Position numbers and translations under genes: made by a program. This document shows, piece by piece, positions 47,054 to 58,640 of a stretch of 64,000 bases of DNA; position 1 is the stretch's first letter, and each line of letters opens with the position of its first letter. The DNA comes from Ananas comosus (Eukaryota > Streptophyta > Magnoliopsida > Poales > Bromeliaceae). Below the pieces are notes generated by a model. It searched no databases. It was given only the letters and a program-made list of their open reading frames with translations, and was not told the DNA's origin. The DNA is taken from NCBI RefSeq assembly GCF_001540865.1, contig NW_017893358.1:38217-102216 (forward strand), read 5' to 3'.

Positions 47054-48465
47054 ATGTACTCGTGGCTTCTTGTGCTTGTGTTTCTTATGGCCGGGGGTGG
47101 TCGCGGAAGCAAGCGACAGCGCTCCTCGGGTAAACGGCCGGTTGAGCAACAACCGGAGGATGAAGGGAGCGAATATGCTCCAGGCGACGAAACTGAGGAG
47201 GACGAGCCGGATTGGGAGGCTTTCACATCCGGAGGTGTTGACTAAGGATAAGGATACAAGAAAAGGAAAGGGCAAAGGAAAAGCCGTTGATAAAGGGAAA
47301 GGCAAAGCCCAGGACAACGGAAAAGGAAAGGCATCTGAACATACCGGTCGTCGAAAATCTGGAGGTATTGAGATCAGAGAACCGGGTTCTGAGCCTCCGC
47401 GTCTCAGTCTGCAGGATGTTCCGTCTGCTCGAAGGTCAATGTACTCGTCGAAACATTGTATTGGTGAGCGCGATGTTGGCGTTGCCAGTATCATTGACTG
47501 TGTGCCGGGATTTCAGGATTTATTTGAAAAAGAAAATCTTCATCAAATTTGTGATTTTTCGGAATGAACTGGTTTCTGTTTGGAGCTAATTAGAGAGTTC
47601 TATATGAGAGCAGGTCACTTGAGTGACTCAGACGGCAGTCCGTATCTATTTACTACTTCCGTCCGTGGGGTTGAGTTATCGATCACTCCCGATACTATAG
47701 CATCTGTGCTAGGAATGGAAGCAAGGACTGAAGGCGTGGAGTATCTACAGGCCGGGTTTGACTCATTTCGGGATTGGAATCGTGTCATGAACTCTATTTG
47801 CATGCCGGGAATAGAGTCAAACGGAATTATGGTTTTATCCAAGGATTTCAAAATGGAGTACAGGTTCTTCAACTTCGTGGTTTGCTACAACATTTTGCCT
47901 CTCGCAAACACGAAGATTTTGAGATGGGATCGCATCTTGTACATGTATCTATTGGCTAGGCCGGATATTGTAAGTGCGAAAAAATATCAACATGAATATC
48001 CCCTTTTTGATCTGGCGGAGAATGGCAAAGGATATCAAAACTTCAGGACAGAATGAAAGATTGCCATTTCCACTAATTATCATGAGGATTCTGCGACTCT
48101 ATGAGGTGGATGTTCGTTGTACATCCTATGAGCATAGCTTGGGAAGGATCAATGAAAGGACGTTCGTGAAGTCCTCTGTGTAGCTTCGAACTCCGTCCCA
48201 GCGTGCTTCTTCACCTCTTGTTGCTTCACCTCCTGCTGCTGCTACTTCTTCCCGTCCTTCTATGGATATCTCTGAGGAGGATGTCTCGGTTTCGTCAGTA
48301 TATCGTGAGCAACAAAGGTTATATGAGGAGCTTCAAAAGCTTTCTGCGGATCAAGCTCAAATACGGAAGGATGTCAGCAAAATCAAGCATTTGATGAAGG
48401 CCATCTTTGATAAACTGGGATGTTGCAGCTCAGATCTTCCTCCGCAGGGTGACGAATCCGACTGA
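47054..48465 (+). pseudogene. Extra ORF of the Sirevirus-like element (plant-transposon-protein domain), broken
   Basis: Fragments in successive frames make up one former ORF. The N-terminal part is short and hydrophobic, then basic and acidic: an MYSWLL start, then KRQRS and EEDEPDW. A frameshift near 47235 leads to a Lys/Gly-rich stretch (GKGKGK words). Another near 47567 leads to a folded region (47580-48056) with EFYMRAG, SVRGVELSITPDTIASVLGM and LLARPDIVSAKK segments. This resembles the 'putative plant transposon protein' domain found in extra ORFs of plant retrotransposons. After a further break the C-terminus (48262-48465) is a coiled coil (YREQQRLYEELQKL, then IRKDVSKIKHLM) ending in an acidic tail. 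It lies between pol and the 3' LTR, where some plant elements carry env-like or accessory ORFs. The function is unknown. Confidence 0.6.
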
Positions 48466-48504
48466 CTGTGCGGGGTTCCTCTTTTTGTCATTTTGGCGCT
48501 TTCT

Positions 48505-48523
48505 GACAAAAAGGGGGAGATGA
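48505..48523 (+). other. Secondary polypurine tract
   Basis: ACAAAAAGGGGGAGATGAT follows the extra ORF and resembles the terminal tract at 50821. Before the solo LTR inserted, the two were only a few hundred bases apart. Multiple polypurine tracts are, as I recall, a known Sirevirus trait. Confidence 0.6.
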
Positions 48524-48629
48524 TGATGGCTCATGATGATGATGATGTTGATGTCTTTTGATGCATTTAGCTTAGTTGTGTAAATGTTTGACTATGACTT
48601 GCTTGGATGCTTGACTATGACTTAGATAG

Positions 48630-50537
48630 TGTCACGACCCGACACCGCCAATTTGGACAGTTCGGGTCCGAAACAGACCCGCCGAACGGACAGAGTTTCC
48701 CCTGCCCGCTCGAAGCGTAACAAAGTCTATGCATACATATCCAACAAGAGATGTTAGCATTCAACATTGAGAGAAGCAATCACAGATACAAGAAAATTTA
48801 AACTATCTATTACATCACTTGTTCACACACATGAACCATTACATATTTCACTTTACTTCTCATACATACAACCAAAATGCCATCCCTCAAATACATTACA
48901 TTTCTTCGCAAAAGGGGTTTTAGATATCATTCTTTCCTATTTATACTCGAGGACAGTAAGCTAACGCCAGTGATCTACTATATCTACTGCGCGACGTCCT
49001 TGCCGCGATCCTCGACACACGCGCTCGAACTAGGCTCTGCAAAACAGGGTGTGAGAACTATTATCCATAGTTCCCAGTGGGTTCGGCCGCCGACCCCGCC
49101 GATTTTCCCACTAGGTCCAAGAAAGGCATAGAAACAATAAAGAGGTCAACATGTCAAAGGAATAATAGATATAACAATAAGCCTACCTTGCTCATCCACA
49201 TCTATATCATGCTCAAATGTGTAGCTATGCCTTTATCAATCATGTCAACAAGTACATGTTTAAGTTCTGTCATGTATGCAAACTATATACGAAATGCCAT
49301 GATCATGCTTTGTCAAATCCAAACGATTCGCCCGAAGGTCGAATCACTCGCCAAACATACTGTCACGCGACCGTGACCGCTGCCGGGGTGCACCGTCGTG
49401 ACTCTCTCCCCCGTCTTAATCTCATTGTGGATACAACTCCGAGCTCACGCTTGGGAGTGGCAACCATCCACAAGCTTTAACAGACAATGCGAGTATGATT
49501 AAGTCCTCTACCAGAGGACGCGCGGGAATACTACAACCCTATCATCACAAGCATGCTTGCTCAGGTCGGCACATATGCATTAGTTTCCAATTCTCACAAT
49601 GTCATTGGTTCAAATATATTCCTCATGAATCTAGTCTATTCGTACATCATATACACATGTATATGTCCACTAGCAACTCATTACAAACATGTACAAATAT
49701 CTATATTGGCATCATATAAAAGTTCTCATGCAACATACATGTCCACATCTATCTCAACATCATGCAAATAGATATTCCTACAAGTATCATGCAATCATGG
49801 ATCATTATCTCTCACACTAAGCATGAAATTACCACAACTCATAGGATTCTCACATTCTATGCATAATGATATAGATTAATAAAAGTAGAACTTAGACATA
49901 GAATGAAACTCGAATATTTCGGATAGCACCCCCCACCTCGTGATGTCGACACGAAGCGAGTAGCCTCAGCAGCGCGATTTACGATCGTTGTTTTTTTCCA
50001 ACTGCGACAAATGAAGCCAAAAATAGAATTTTCTCACCTTGACACCACCAGCTCAACGGAATCTCAATCCGAATGATCCTCCGCGTCGGTTTTACCTTAA
50101 ACAAGCTTTCTTCTCTAATCCAAGTGATGAAGAAGATGAAGAAAGTAGCTCAATTCCAAGCCTTCTTTCCACCAAGCTTGCTTCACCACCAAGCAAATTC
50201 CAATTTTTTCTTTCTTCTCTAATCCTCTCTTTGTAAAGAGAACCAAAGAGAAAGAGAGGTCATAAAGTCAAAGAGAAAAGAGGAGAAAACCCCCCACTCC
50301 TCTTCTCCTCTCCTACCGTTTGGGGTAAAAAGTCAAGAGTTCACTCAATTACATAGGAAACTTGCCCAACAAGTAAACTCAATTACATAGGTACATAGGA
50401 AACTTGCCCAACAGTAAACTCAATTACTTGCACCATTACACCTTAGCCCTCTCATTTGCACAATTACACCTTAGCCCATCTCCATAACACTATTTTTATT
50501 TACACTTATTTCTATATTAAAAATTCGGTACACTACA
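48630..50537 (-). mobile_element. Solo gypsy-type LTR, family H, with GATAG target duplication
   Basis: A 1,908-bp LTR is bounded by TGTCACGACCCG and CACTACA. It is flanked by exact GATAG at 48625-48629 and 50538-50542, so it is a complete solo LTR inserted in the Sirevirus-like 3' region. The orientation is inferred from family F, where the TGTCACG side is the LTR 3' end. In place of ACCGGT palindromes it has a short tandem repeat of an AACTCAATTACATAGGAAAC-type unit (about 50340-50430). Confidence 0.85.
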
Positions 50538-50820
50538 GATAGATATTGAACTATGACTTGTTGCTTTGATTGTTTTGACGTTTTTTTTATGATAATAGTT
50601 TGAATCTTGATTGTGCTTTAAGAATGTTTTGCAGGAGTATTCAAGACTTCAAGGACTCCATGTCTAAGTCATAAAGTCTGTATTAAGTGTGAAAAATGTA
50701 ATTTTTGTTTATTGGATCGATCATGCAGGGAGATTGTCGTTTGGTGATTGCGATGATCTTCTTTTTATTGTTTCTGAATTGTATACGAGCTTTGTTAGTA
50801 TTCTTTGTCACGAAATCGCC

Positions 50821-50832
50821 AAAAGGGGAGAT
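50821..50832 (+). other. Polypurine tract, Sirevirus-like element
   Basis: AAAAGGGGAGAT abuts the 3' LTR start (TGTTAAGG). Confidence 0.9.
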
Positions 50833-52229
50833 TGTTAAGGTTTATAGGTTGGCGGATTTCGTAAGTTGAATAGAGTCTTGAAGAGTTGATCGCGGATGTT
50901 TGAAGAAAAAATTAAATTGGAGAACAAAGACTCATTCGGAAAGCTCGGCACTTCAGGTATGAAGAACAGATTATTTATGGTGAAGATGTTTAATTGTAAT
51001 AAGTTCAGAAGGCTTAGATTGCTTTAAAAACTCTTTACTGAACTTTTATGTGTTCTGGGACGGTCCTGAGGTTGAGAGACCGGTTCCCCTAGGGTCCTCA
51101 CTGTGTGAATGTTGAGGCAACCAGTCCCCTGCGCTTCCCACAAGCCGACACTTCGGAGATAGCCATCGCGACACATGCTCGCTCGTGCGGGATGGCGCCG
51201 AAATGGGATGCCGTGGGAGAGGCTCATTCCTAGAGTGGGGATGTGACTACCACGGGGCCATTAGGCCGGCGCAGGCCGGACTACCCACGTAGGTTCTACA
51301 GGATTGGAACATTAGTGACTTAGTGATGAGAGACCGGTTCCCGAACATTGGTATTTCTGTTGCGCAGCGAAGGACCGGTCTCTGGCTTGAGAGACCGGTT
51401 CCCGAACGTTGTGATTTTTGTCACGCAGCGAGGGACCGGTCTCTCAAGTGAGAGACCGGTCTCTCACAAACCGGTCTCCTCGAGAGGACCGATCTCTGAG
51501 GACGACACATGTTTTTAAAAAGGACTTTTTGCAATCCTAATCTACTTCTTAGTCTTCTAAACATATAAATAAGCTATGGGGGTCATCTTAAAGAAAAAGG
51601 CTTTGAATTTCTACTCATTCTAAACCCTAGAAACTTATTTTTCCCGTTCCTATGATTCTATTCCAATAACAAGTTTTTGACAATCAACGATCGACTTGAT
51701 TCTTCGTTTTTACTTGAGAATTTATACGAGAATCTAGTAGATGTTTGATTAAAAGGTAGACCCTCATCGCTTATGGAATTCTAAGGCTTAATCACCATAA
51801 TCTTCGATTCTACAAGCTCCGGAAGGAGGTTCGGCGCGTGGATCTCGCGTGTAGCCGAAGATTCGGTGGACGCTTCAAGGAGTTGAGGTGTTGACGCTGC
51901 AAGGAGTTGCGGCAAGGTCGGTTGGAGGATTCCTATCGATCGAGGACCGGCGAAGATCACCATCAACGGGAAATCGGTAAATTGAGTTGTGTATTTTTGT
52001 CAGAATCACTCGTACTCAAGTTTTCTTAGTGGATTTTCTTCGCATGATTGGTCTCGTGGGTTTTTCACTCCGGTTTGGAGTTTTCCCACGTTAAATTCTC
52101 GGTGTGTTGTTTTATTTTTCGCTATTTCATTTTATTTGCATCGAGATTTTTGAGTTTGCCGTTTTTACACCTATTCACCCCCCTCTAGGTGTTACTTACC
52201 TTTTAGATCCTCGGGATCCATATCTTACA
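50833..52229 (+). repeat. 3' LTR of the Sirevirus-like element with a 195-bp insertion
   Basis: It matches the 5' LTR end to end except for scattered substitutions, short indels and a block at about 51132-51326 that the 5' LTR lacks. The palindrome cassette (about 51059-51490) is thus split. The TATA box TATAAATA is at 51564-51571. Some ACCGGT cores have been lost by substitution or single-base deletion (for example GGGACGGTCC at 51057). Confidence 0.9.
51132..51326 (-). repeat. Inserted copy of LTR B sequence inside the 3' LTR cassette
   Basis: The block is the reverse complement of about 53826-54023 (inside the family B LTR), about 98% identical by eye, with four short deletions relative to it. 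It has no terminal repeats or target duplication. It sits exactly between two ACCGGT motifs. It looks like templated filler from a repair or template-switch event. Confidence 0.8.
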
Positions 52230-52234
52230 CAGAT

Positions 52235-52698
52235 TTTGCGCAGAAGGACCGGTCCCTGCTCGGGAGGACCGGTCCCCTAGGACCTTCCCAAAATTTCACG
52301 CGTACGGGAACCGGTTCCTGCTCGAGAGACCGGTCCCTGGGAGACCGGTCCTTGCCTGAGAGACCGATTCCCGAGAGCTGTGTTTTCAAGACTTAGCCAA
52401 ATTTTCGCTTTTCTCGCGGGTTTGACCTACGGGGACCGGTCCCTCAACCCAGGGACCGGTTGCATCAAGCAACCCCGCAACCACCAGCTACGGGGACCGG
52501 TCCTTCCCTGCCAGGGACCGGTCCCCGAGAGCAGAATCTGCCAAGTGCAGCTTTTGAACTATTTGCTCTCGTGGACTCGGCTCCAAAGTACTTTTTGTGT
52601 TTTGGACATCTTTAGCTTTTTCGAAGGATACCCACTCGACAATTAGTCGATCCTGGATGAAGTATAACTCTCGGATTTCGAGAATTCACTTCTTTACA
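52235..52698 (-). mobile_element. Gypsy-type LTR, family E, right part with ACCGGT cassette
   Basis: This is the continuation of the LTR interrupted at 39921. On minus it starts TGTAAAGAAGTGAATTC at 52698. It carries about ten ACCGGT palindromes in two groups (52249-52375 and 52436-52528), including GGGGACCGGTCC and GGAACCGGTTCC forms, around an AAATTTGGCTAAG box. Its TATA box lies on the far side of the Sirevirus-like element at 39846, so that element split the cassette from the TATA box. Confidence 0.65.
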
Positions 52699-53657
52699 CA
52701 AGCCTAAGGACCAATGCTTCCATAGTGTTGTCTCTAACATGAACAGCTTAAAAGCCGCGATCAGTGGTTGGAAATCTACAAGAACTGCTGAAACCAGACA
52801 AGTAATCCCAATATAAGGAATTCACAAGCTAAGTTCTGATTGAAAAGTGCCTTTGTTCTCCTTGTTGTGTTATGACTTTCAATTAACAACATACATTACT
52901 CTGTGCCCAAAGAACCCAATAGATGCCTTTGTTCAGAAACATCCTTGGGAGTTCAATTAACTCATCATGTAAATGTAAATACCTATAATTGAGGTAAGGG
53001 CCACTATGAAGAAAGCAATTTGAAGAAGCACTAATTTTCATTAAAATCCACAAACAAATCAAAGGTTCAAAATTAAAATTCCAACCACTACAAATCAAAG
53101 GATGGGGACCTGATGTAGAGATCGGTGACGTCGAGGGAGAGCTGGGCGTGCTAGAAGGGATTCTCGGCGAGCCACACGTCGCGGTCGTCGCAGCTCCGCC
53201 GGAACCCTAGATGTCGTCGCCGAGAGCTTCCCCAGCCACTCCTCCACCACCAAGAGCTCCTCTGCTGGAGACACCGCCGTCGTCGCCGCTGCCGATAGGG
53301 ATCCGAGCTTAGAGAACTCGCAATAAGGGCGACACAGCTTGGATCAAGAGAGTAGGGGGAGGGGAGGGGGAGGGGGAGCTTGGATCGAGAGAGGAGGGGG
53401 GAGGGGGAGGGGAAGAGGGGGAGATACGCTCACGATAGAGAGAGGGCGCGGGTTGAGGTCGACGCAGGTTGGGTTCGGGTGGATTGGGTTAGGCTAAGGT
53501 TGGGTTAGGATTATATTTAATATATAAATATTAGTAGGTTAAAACTATATATTTAAAAATAATTGCCGCTAAAGTGTAATAAAATAATAATAATAGTGGC
53601 CGTTTGATAATCGCCATTATTAAATTGCCACTAAAAGGCAATTTTGTTGTAGTGAAG
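52699..53657. mobile_element. Region ending in a CACTA-type terminus
   Basis: It ends with TTTTGTTGTAGTG, the reverse of CACTACAACAAAA, preceded by TTGCCACTAAAAGGCAA and AGTGGCCG words typical of CACTA subterminal repeats. Upstream (53100-53480) is a GC-rich part with CCGTCGTCGCCG words and GGGGA tandem runs that might be captured gene sequence. No transposase and no left end were recognised. Confidence 0.5.
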
Positions 53658-55562
53658 CTACTAACATGAAAGCTTACTATAACATGATATCTATACTTAG
53701 CATGAATTTGCGTAAGTAATAAAGCTGCTGTAACATGAATGTCGAAGAGTACAGCTAACATAATGTCCACAAGCTAAATAGTAAAATGTCATTGTTTAGT
53801 ATTCTAGTCAATGTCCACTCAGTATACTAAGTCACTAATGTTCCAATCCTGTAGAACCTACGCGTGGGTAGTCCGGCCTGCGCCGTGCCTAATGGCCCCG
53901 TGGTAGTCAACATCCCCACTCTAGGAATGAGCCTCTCCCACGGCATCCCATTTCGGCGCCCAATCCCGCACGAGCGAGCATGTGTCGCGATGGCTATCTC
54001 CGAAGTGTCGGCTTGTGGGAAGCGACCCTCACAAGCATGTGCGAATGAGCACAATGGCAAACAAGCGTAAAAGTCCGTCTCAAGTCTCAAGTCATTATGT
54101 CTAAAATATGGAATGTAGCAATTGTCTCAAGGGCCTATCACTATGTCATCATGTCTAAAACATGGAATATAGTCGATGTCCAAATGGCCTGTCACTATGT
54201 CTCTATGTTGCAGTTTCACAGTTTATTAAGTTGGTGTCCCTTTATGGCACTTTTGTTCACTTTGTCCAAACATGAGTTAGGAGTTCAAGAATACACAATT
54301 CTAGTTCTTTTCATCATATGAGACATATTTTCAACTTGCAATAAAGAATACTTTTCACATGCATGCAGAATACACATATGACTCTACTATATAGAGTTGA
54401 ATTTTCATGATATATAACACATACATTTTAAATATTTTAAAATTTATAAAAATCCTATCTAGCATGAATATGCATGCATTTCGATGAAACGATAAGTACA
54501 AATTATATAGAAGACATTTCTCCCCTAATCCATGAAGTCAAACTCACCGTGACTCTCGCAACCCTTCGTTTCGCCGAACGAGGTTGCCCACTACTCTCCT
54601 AGCACCCTAAAGGTATAGAAAGGAGAGATACACGAAAGTTACGAATAACCCATTGCTCAAACATTAAGCAACTAAAGCAAAGGTGAAGAAAACTCACCGA
54701 ATGCGAAGAAACCTCTCTCGATCTCCAAAAGGGAGTTAGAGGCCCTCTAATCCAACCTAAACAAAGGTTCTAAATCAATTAATTTGGTTCCAAAAGCCTC
54801 AAACCACAAATCCCCATTTTAAACCCTAAGTTTCCAATTTTAGAGTTACAACAAGTAGAATCTACAAAAACATGATCTAAAGAAGAGATCAAGTTTACTC
54901 ACCTCTCTTGAAATCCCAAATCTAGCTAGGAAGGTGCTAGGGCTGAAGTTCTCCCTCCAAACAAGCTCCAACAAAAATCTCTAAGCTTCTCCAATGGAGG
55001 AAACCCAACATGAAGCAAGGAGAAGGAGAAAAGAGAGATCAAAACCAAATAAACCAAGCAAAATGGAGCAAAAATCCAAGGGAGAAGTTCTTACCTGGGT
55101 TCTCCACGAAATAGGGCTCAAAAGGGCTCTCTAAGGGAGCTGGGGTGGGTTATATAGAGTTAGCAATAATTGCAAATACACCCCTCCACAAAAATAGTCT
55201 TTTCTGCAAAGTGTACCGGTACACGGAAAAGTGTACCGATACAAACTCAGTGTACGCATGAACCCGAGGCTCGGGTTGGCAGAAAAATTCATTTGTACCG
55301 GTACAACCATCAAGGTGTCACCGGTACACTTTCTGTACCGGTACAACCATCAAGGTGTACCGGTACACAGCCCACCAAAATACAACTCGAGAGCAGCCTA
55401 AGTCCATCACTTTGGTGACCTTAGCGCTACTTTAAATACTATAATTCTTGAGATACGAGCCATAAGTCGGAACACTGTCAACGACCCTCCAAAATATCTG
55501 AAAAAATTCGGAACACAGATCAAACTTGAACCTCGCAATTTGCAAAGGTCCAATGCGTTACA
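53658..55562 (-). mobile_element. Gypsy 3' LTR, family B
   Basis: On minus it starts TGTAACGCATTGGACC at 55562, directly after a polypurine tract. It shares blocks with the plus-strand LTR at 61023 (TTGCAAATTG..AGGTTCGAG, the TGTACCGGTACA array, the CTAGGGTTTGG-type leader and the GGTTCTAAATCAATTAATTTGG region). The far end is not resolved because a CACTA end abuts it, so the LTR is up to about 1.9 kb. Confidence 0.75.
55150..55372 (-). promoter_or_regulatory. TGTACCGGTACA cassette and TATA box of LTR B
   Basis: TGTACCGGTACA-type palindromes occur at about 55214, 55293, 55335 and 55357, with variants (GTACCGATAC, GTCACCGGTAC). On minus they lie about 55 bases before TATATAA (55150-55157). 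Confidence 0.75.
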
Positions 55563-55577
55563 TTCACCCCTCTTAAA
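55563..55577 (-). other. Polypurine tract of gypsy element B
   Basis: The minus strand reads TTAAGAGGGGTGAA directly before the LTR start at 55562. Confidence 0.8.
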
Positions 55578-55776
55578 AAGGAGTTTCGTCCGCGAAACTC
55601 GAAAGCAACGTACCTCAAAGCTCCATCTGAAAAAGATGGGGATAGCGCTCCTGCAAAGCGCTCTCAAGCTCCTACGTGGCCTCTCGCTCCTCGTGGTTGC
55701 TCAAAAGAAACTTCACATACGAAATATTTCGATTCCGCAGCTTTTGCACCTTCCGAGCCAAGATCCTCACGGGTTG

Positions 55777-58640
55777 CTATTCGAAGCTCAAATCATCCCG
55801 CAGCTCTATATGTGTAGCATCCAATACATGAGCCAGGTCGAAGATGTACTTCTGAAGGATCGATACATGGAAGACGTTGTGTACGCTCGATAGGTTCAGT
55901 GGTAGAGCAAGTCGATACGCTACCGGGCCCACACGCTCTAAGATCTCATACGGTCCAATAAATCGGGGGCTCAACTTTTCCCGAATCCCGAATCTCCTGA
56001 TCCCTCTAGTCGGCGAGACCTTCAAGAAAACATGGTCTCCAATTTGGAACTCTAAGTCTCGCCGTCGTCGATCGGCATAACTCTTCTGTCTACTCTGTGC
56101 CGTCAAAAGTCGCTCCCGAGCAACACGAACCTTGTCGTCAGCTTCCTGGAGCACATCAGGGCCTAAAGCCAATCTCTCACCAACTTCACTCCAATGAAGT
56201 GGCAATCTACACTTCCGTCCATAAAGTGCTTCGAAGGGCGTCATCTTGATGCTTGCTTGATAAGTGTTGTTATACGCAAACTCTGCCATCTGTAGATACT
56301 GCGACTATCCTCCCTGAAAGTCTATCACACATGTTCGGAGCATATCCTCTAAGGTCTGAATAGTGCGCTCCGACTGCCCATCACTCTGAGGGTGGAAAGT
56401 AGTGCTAAAATCCAATCGAGTGCCTAAGGCGTCCTGCAGGCTCCTCCAAAAGTGAGACACAAATCGGGTGTCTCGATCAGATACAATCGAGGTAGGCACT
56501 CTATGAAGTCGCACAATCTCGTCAAGGTATATTTGTGCGAGCTTCTTTCCAGTCCAAGTAGTATGAATAGGTATGAAGTGCGCCGACTTCGTCAACCTAA
56601 CCACGATCACCCAAGTAGCATTATGCCCGGCCTGAGATCGAGGCAATCCCATCACAAAATCCATGGTGATCTTCTCCTACTTCCACATAGGAATCGGCAG
56701 ACTCTGAAGTTTTTCCGTGGGTATTCGGTGCTCAGCCTTCACCTGTTGGCAATTTAGACATCTAGCAACAAACTCACCAATATCTTTTTTCATCCCGGGC
56801 CACCAATAGAGCAACTTTAAGTCCTTGTACATCTTGGTGCCTCCCGGATGTATAGCATAGGGTGCTCGGTGTGTCTCTCGAAGAATATCTTCTTTAATTC
56901 CCGAATGCGCCAGTACACATAACCGTCCACGAAAACGCATCAACCCTTGATCATTCAGAAGAAAATCGCCAGTGGAACCATCAACGATTTTATCTCTAAT
57001 CTTTTGCAATTCCACATCGAAAATTTGTTTTTCTTTAATTTTATACAAAAGTGTAGGTTGCACTACCAAGGTCATCAACCTCAAGGGCGTATCAAGAGCC
57101 ACCACCTCAACTTCAACCGCTTTATCTGCTCGAACAACTGCGGTTTAGCAACAACATACATCGCTATGTTTTCCGTTGATTTCCTACTTACCGCATCCGC
57201 TACCACATTAGCCTTGCCCGGGTGGTAGAGAATAGTCAAGCCATAATCCTTGAGCAGCTTCAACCATCTACGCTGCCTCAAGTTCAGCTCCTTCTGAGTG
57301 AACAAGTACTTTAAGCTCTTGTGATCCGTGTATACTTCACACCGCTCGCCATAAAGATAATGGTGCTATAGCTTCAATGCAAAGACTACGGCCGCCAACT
57401 CCAAGTCACGTGTAGGGTAGTTCCTCTCATATTCCTTCAATTGGCGAGAAGCATACACGATCACCTTACCATCCTGCATCAAAACACAACCCAATCTATT
57501 AAATGAAGCATCGCTATAAACCACATACCCNGTGCTATAGCTTCAATGCAAAGACTACGGCCGCCAACTCCAAGTCACGTGTAGGGTAGTTCCTCTCATA
57601 TTCCTTCAATTGGCGAGAAGCATACACGATCACCTTACCATCCTGCATCAAAACACAACCCAATCTATTAAATGAAGCATCGCTATAAACCACATACCCT
57701 GTTCCAGCAACTGGCAAGGTTAGGATCGGGGCGGTAGTCAATCTTTGCTTTAACTCTTGGAAACTCCTTCACAAGCATCGTTCCAAATAAACTTGACGCC
57801 TTTATGCGTGAGTCTCGTGAGGGGAGTAGATAACTTAGCAAACCCCTCGACATATCTCCGGTAGTAACCGACCAATCCAAGAAAGCTCCGTATCTCCGTA
57901 ACGCTCGTCGATCTCGGCCAACCTTGATAGCCTCAATCTTCTTGGGATCCATGGCTATACCCGATCCCGAAATCAAATGTCCAAGGAATGCCACTTCTCG
58001 AAGCCAAAATTTACACTTTTTCAATTTGGCATGCAGCTCCCTTTCCCAAAGTATTTAAAGTACAAGCCTCAAATGTTCCTCATAATCTGCATCGCTTCGG
58101 AAAAAAACCAAGATATCGTTGATGAACACCACGACGAACCTGTCTAGATAGGGCTTAAAAATACGGTTTATTAGATCCATAAAAGCTGCCGGGGCATTAG
58201 TAAGCCCGAACGGTATAACTATGAACTCATAATGTCCATACTGTGTTCTGAAAGCCGTCTTCGATACGTCCTCGAATTTGATCTTTAACTGGTGGTATCC
58301 CAACTGCAAGTCAATCTTGGAATACACACTCGATCCTTGAAGCTGATCAAATAAGTCGTCGATCCTCGACAATGGATACTTATTTTTGATCATGACTCTA
58401 TTAAGCTTACGATAATCCACACATAGGCGAAGTGATCCGTCCTTCTTCTTGACGAACAAGACTGGTGCTCCCCAAGGCGAGACAGTCGGTCGAATGAAGC
58501 CCTTGTCCAACAAATCCTACAGCTGTGCCCTCAGCTCCTTCAGCTACGCCGGTGCCATCCTATAGGGCGCCTTTGAGATTGGAGTAGTTCCAGGGACGAG
58601 ATCTACCACAAACTCAATTTTCCTATCAGGTGGCATACCC
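55777..58640 (-). pseudogene. Gypsy Pol (RT, RNase H, integrase), heavily mutated
   Basis: Pieces of one minus-strand Ty3/gypsy Pol appear in order. First is RT (58640-58055) with the CVDYRKLN and YGHYEF motifs. The catalytic box is changed to FIND ([10 protein letters not shown]) where FIDD/YIDD is expected, so it is inactive. Next is the RT/RNase H connection with AFLGHLIS (about 57985) and RNase H with YSDAS (about 57690) and [11 protein letters not shown] (about 57555). The zinc site HHCC is in 56677-57105. The integrase core (56305-56664) has FDS/DRD and QTDGQSER-type motifs. The C-terminal region (55777-56289) has VFLKVSPTRG and a PYEILERVG segment. No chromodomain is evident. TAG codons replace likely Trp or Gln codons near 56289, 56665, 58515 and 58545. 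Gag and protease are missing beyond 58640. Confidence 0.88.
57363..57699. repeat. Exact 168-bp duplication around a single N
   Basis: 57363-57530 and 57532-57699 are identical, separated by the N at 57531. They lie inside the RNase H region. This is an unmerged contig overlap and the duplication is not biological. Confidence 0.95.

Larger units (their letters stand above)
39922..52229 (+). mobile_element. Sirevirus-like copia element, complete with CAGAT target duplication
   Basis: The insertion is of about 12.3 kb and is bounded by LTRs starting TGTTAAGG and ending TCTTACA. It is flanked by CAGAT at 39917-39921 and 52230-52234. Between the LTRs lie a PBS, gag-protease, a fragment of RT plus RNase H, a long spacer, an extra ORF, a second purine tract and the terminal polypurine tract. 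The AT-rich pol-to-3' LTR region and the extra ORF fit the Sirevirus branch of copia elements. Integrase and most of RT are missing where foreign LTR pieces and an N (44462) interrupt it. All long frames are broken. A solo LTR inserted later, at 48630. Confidence 0.85.
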
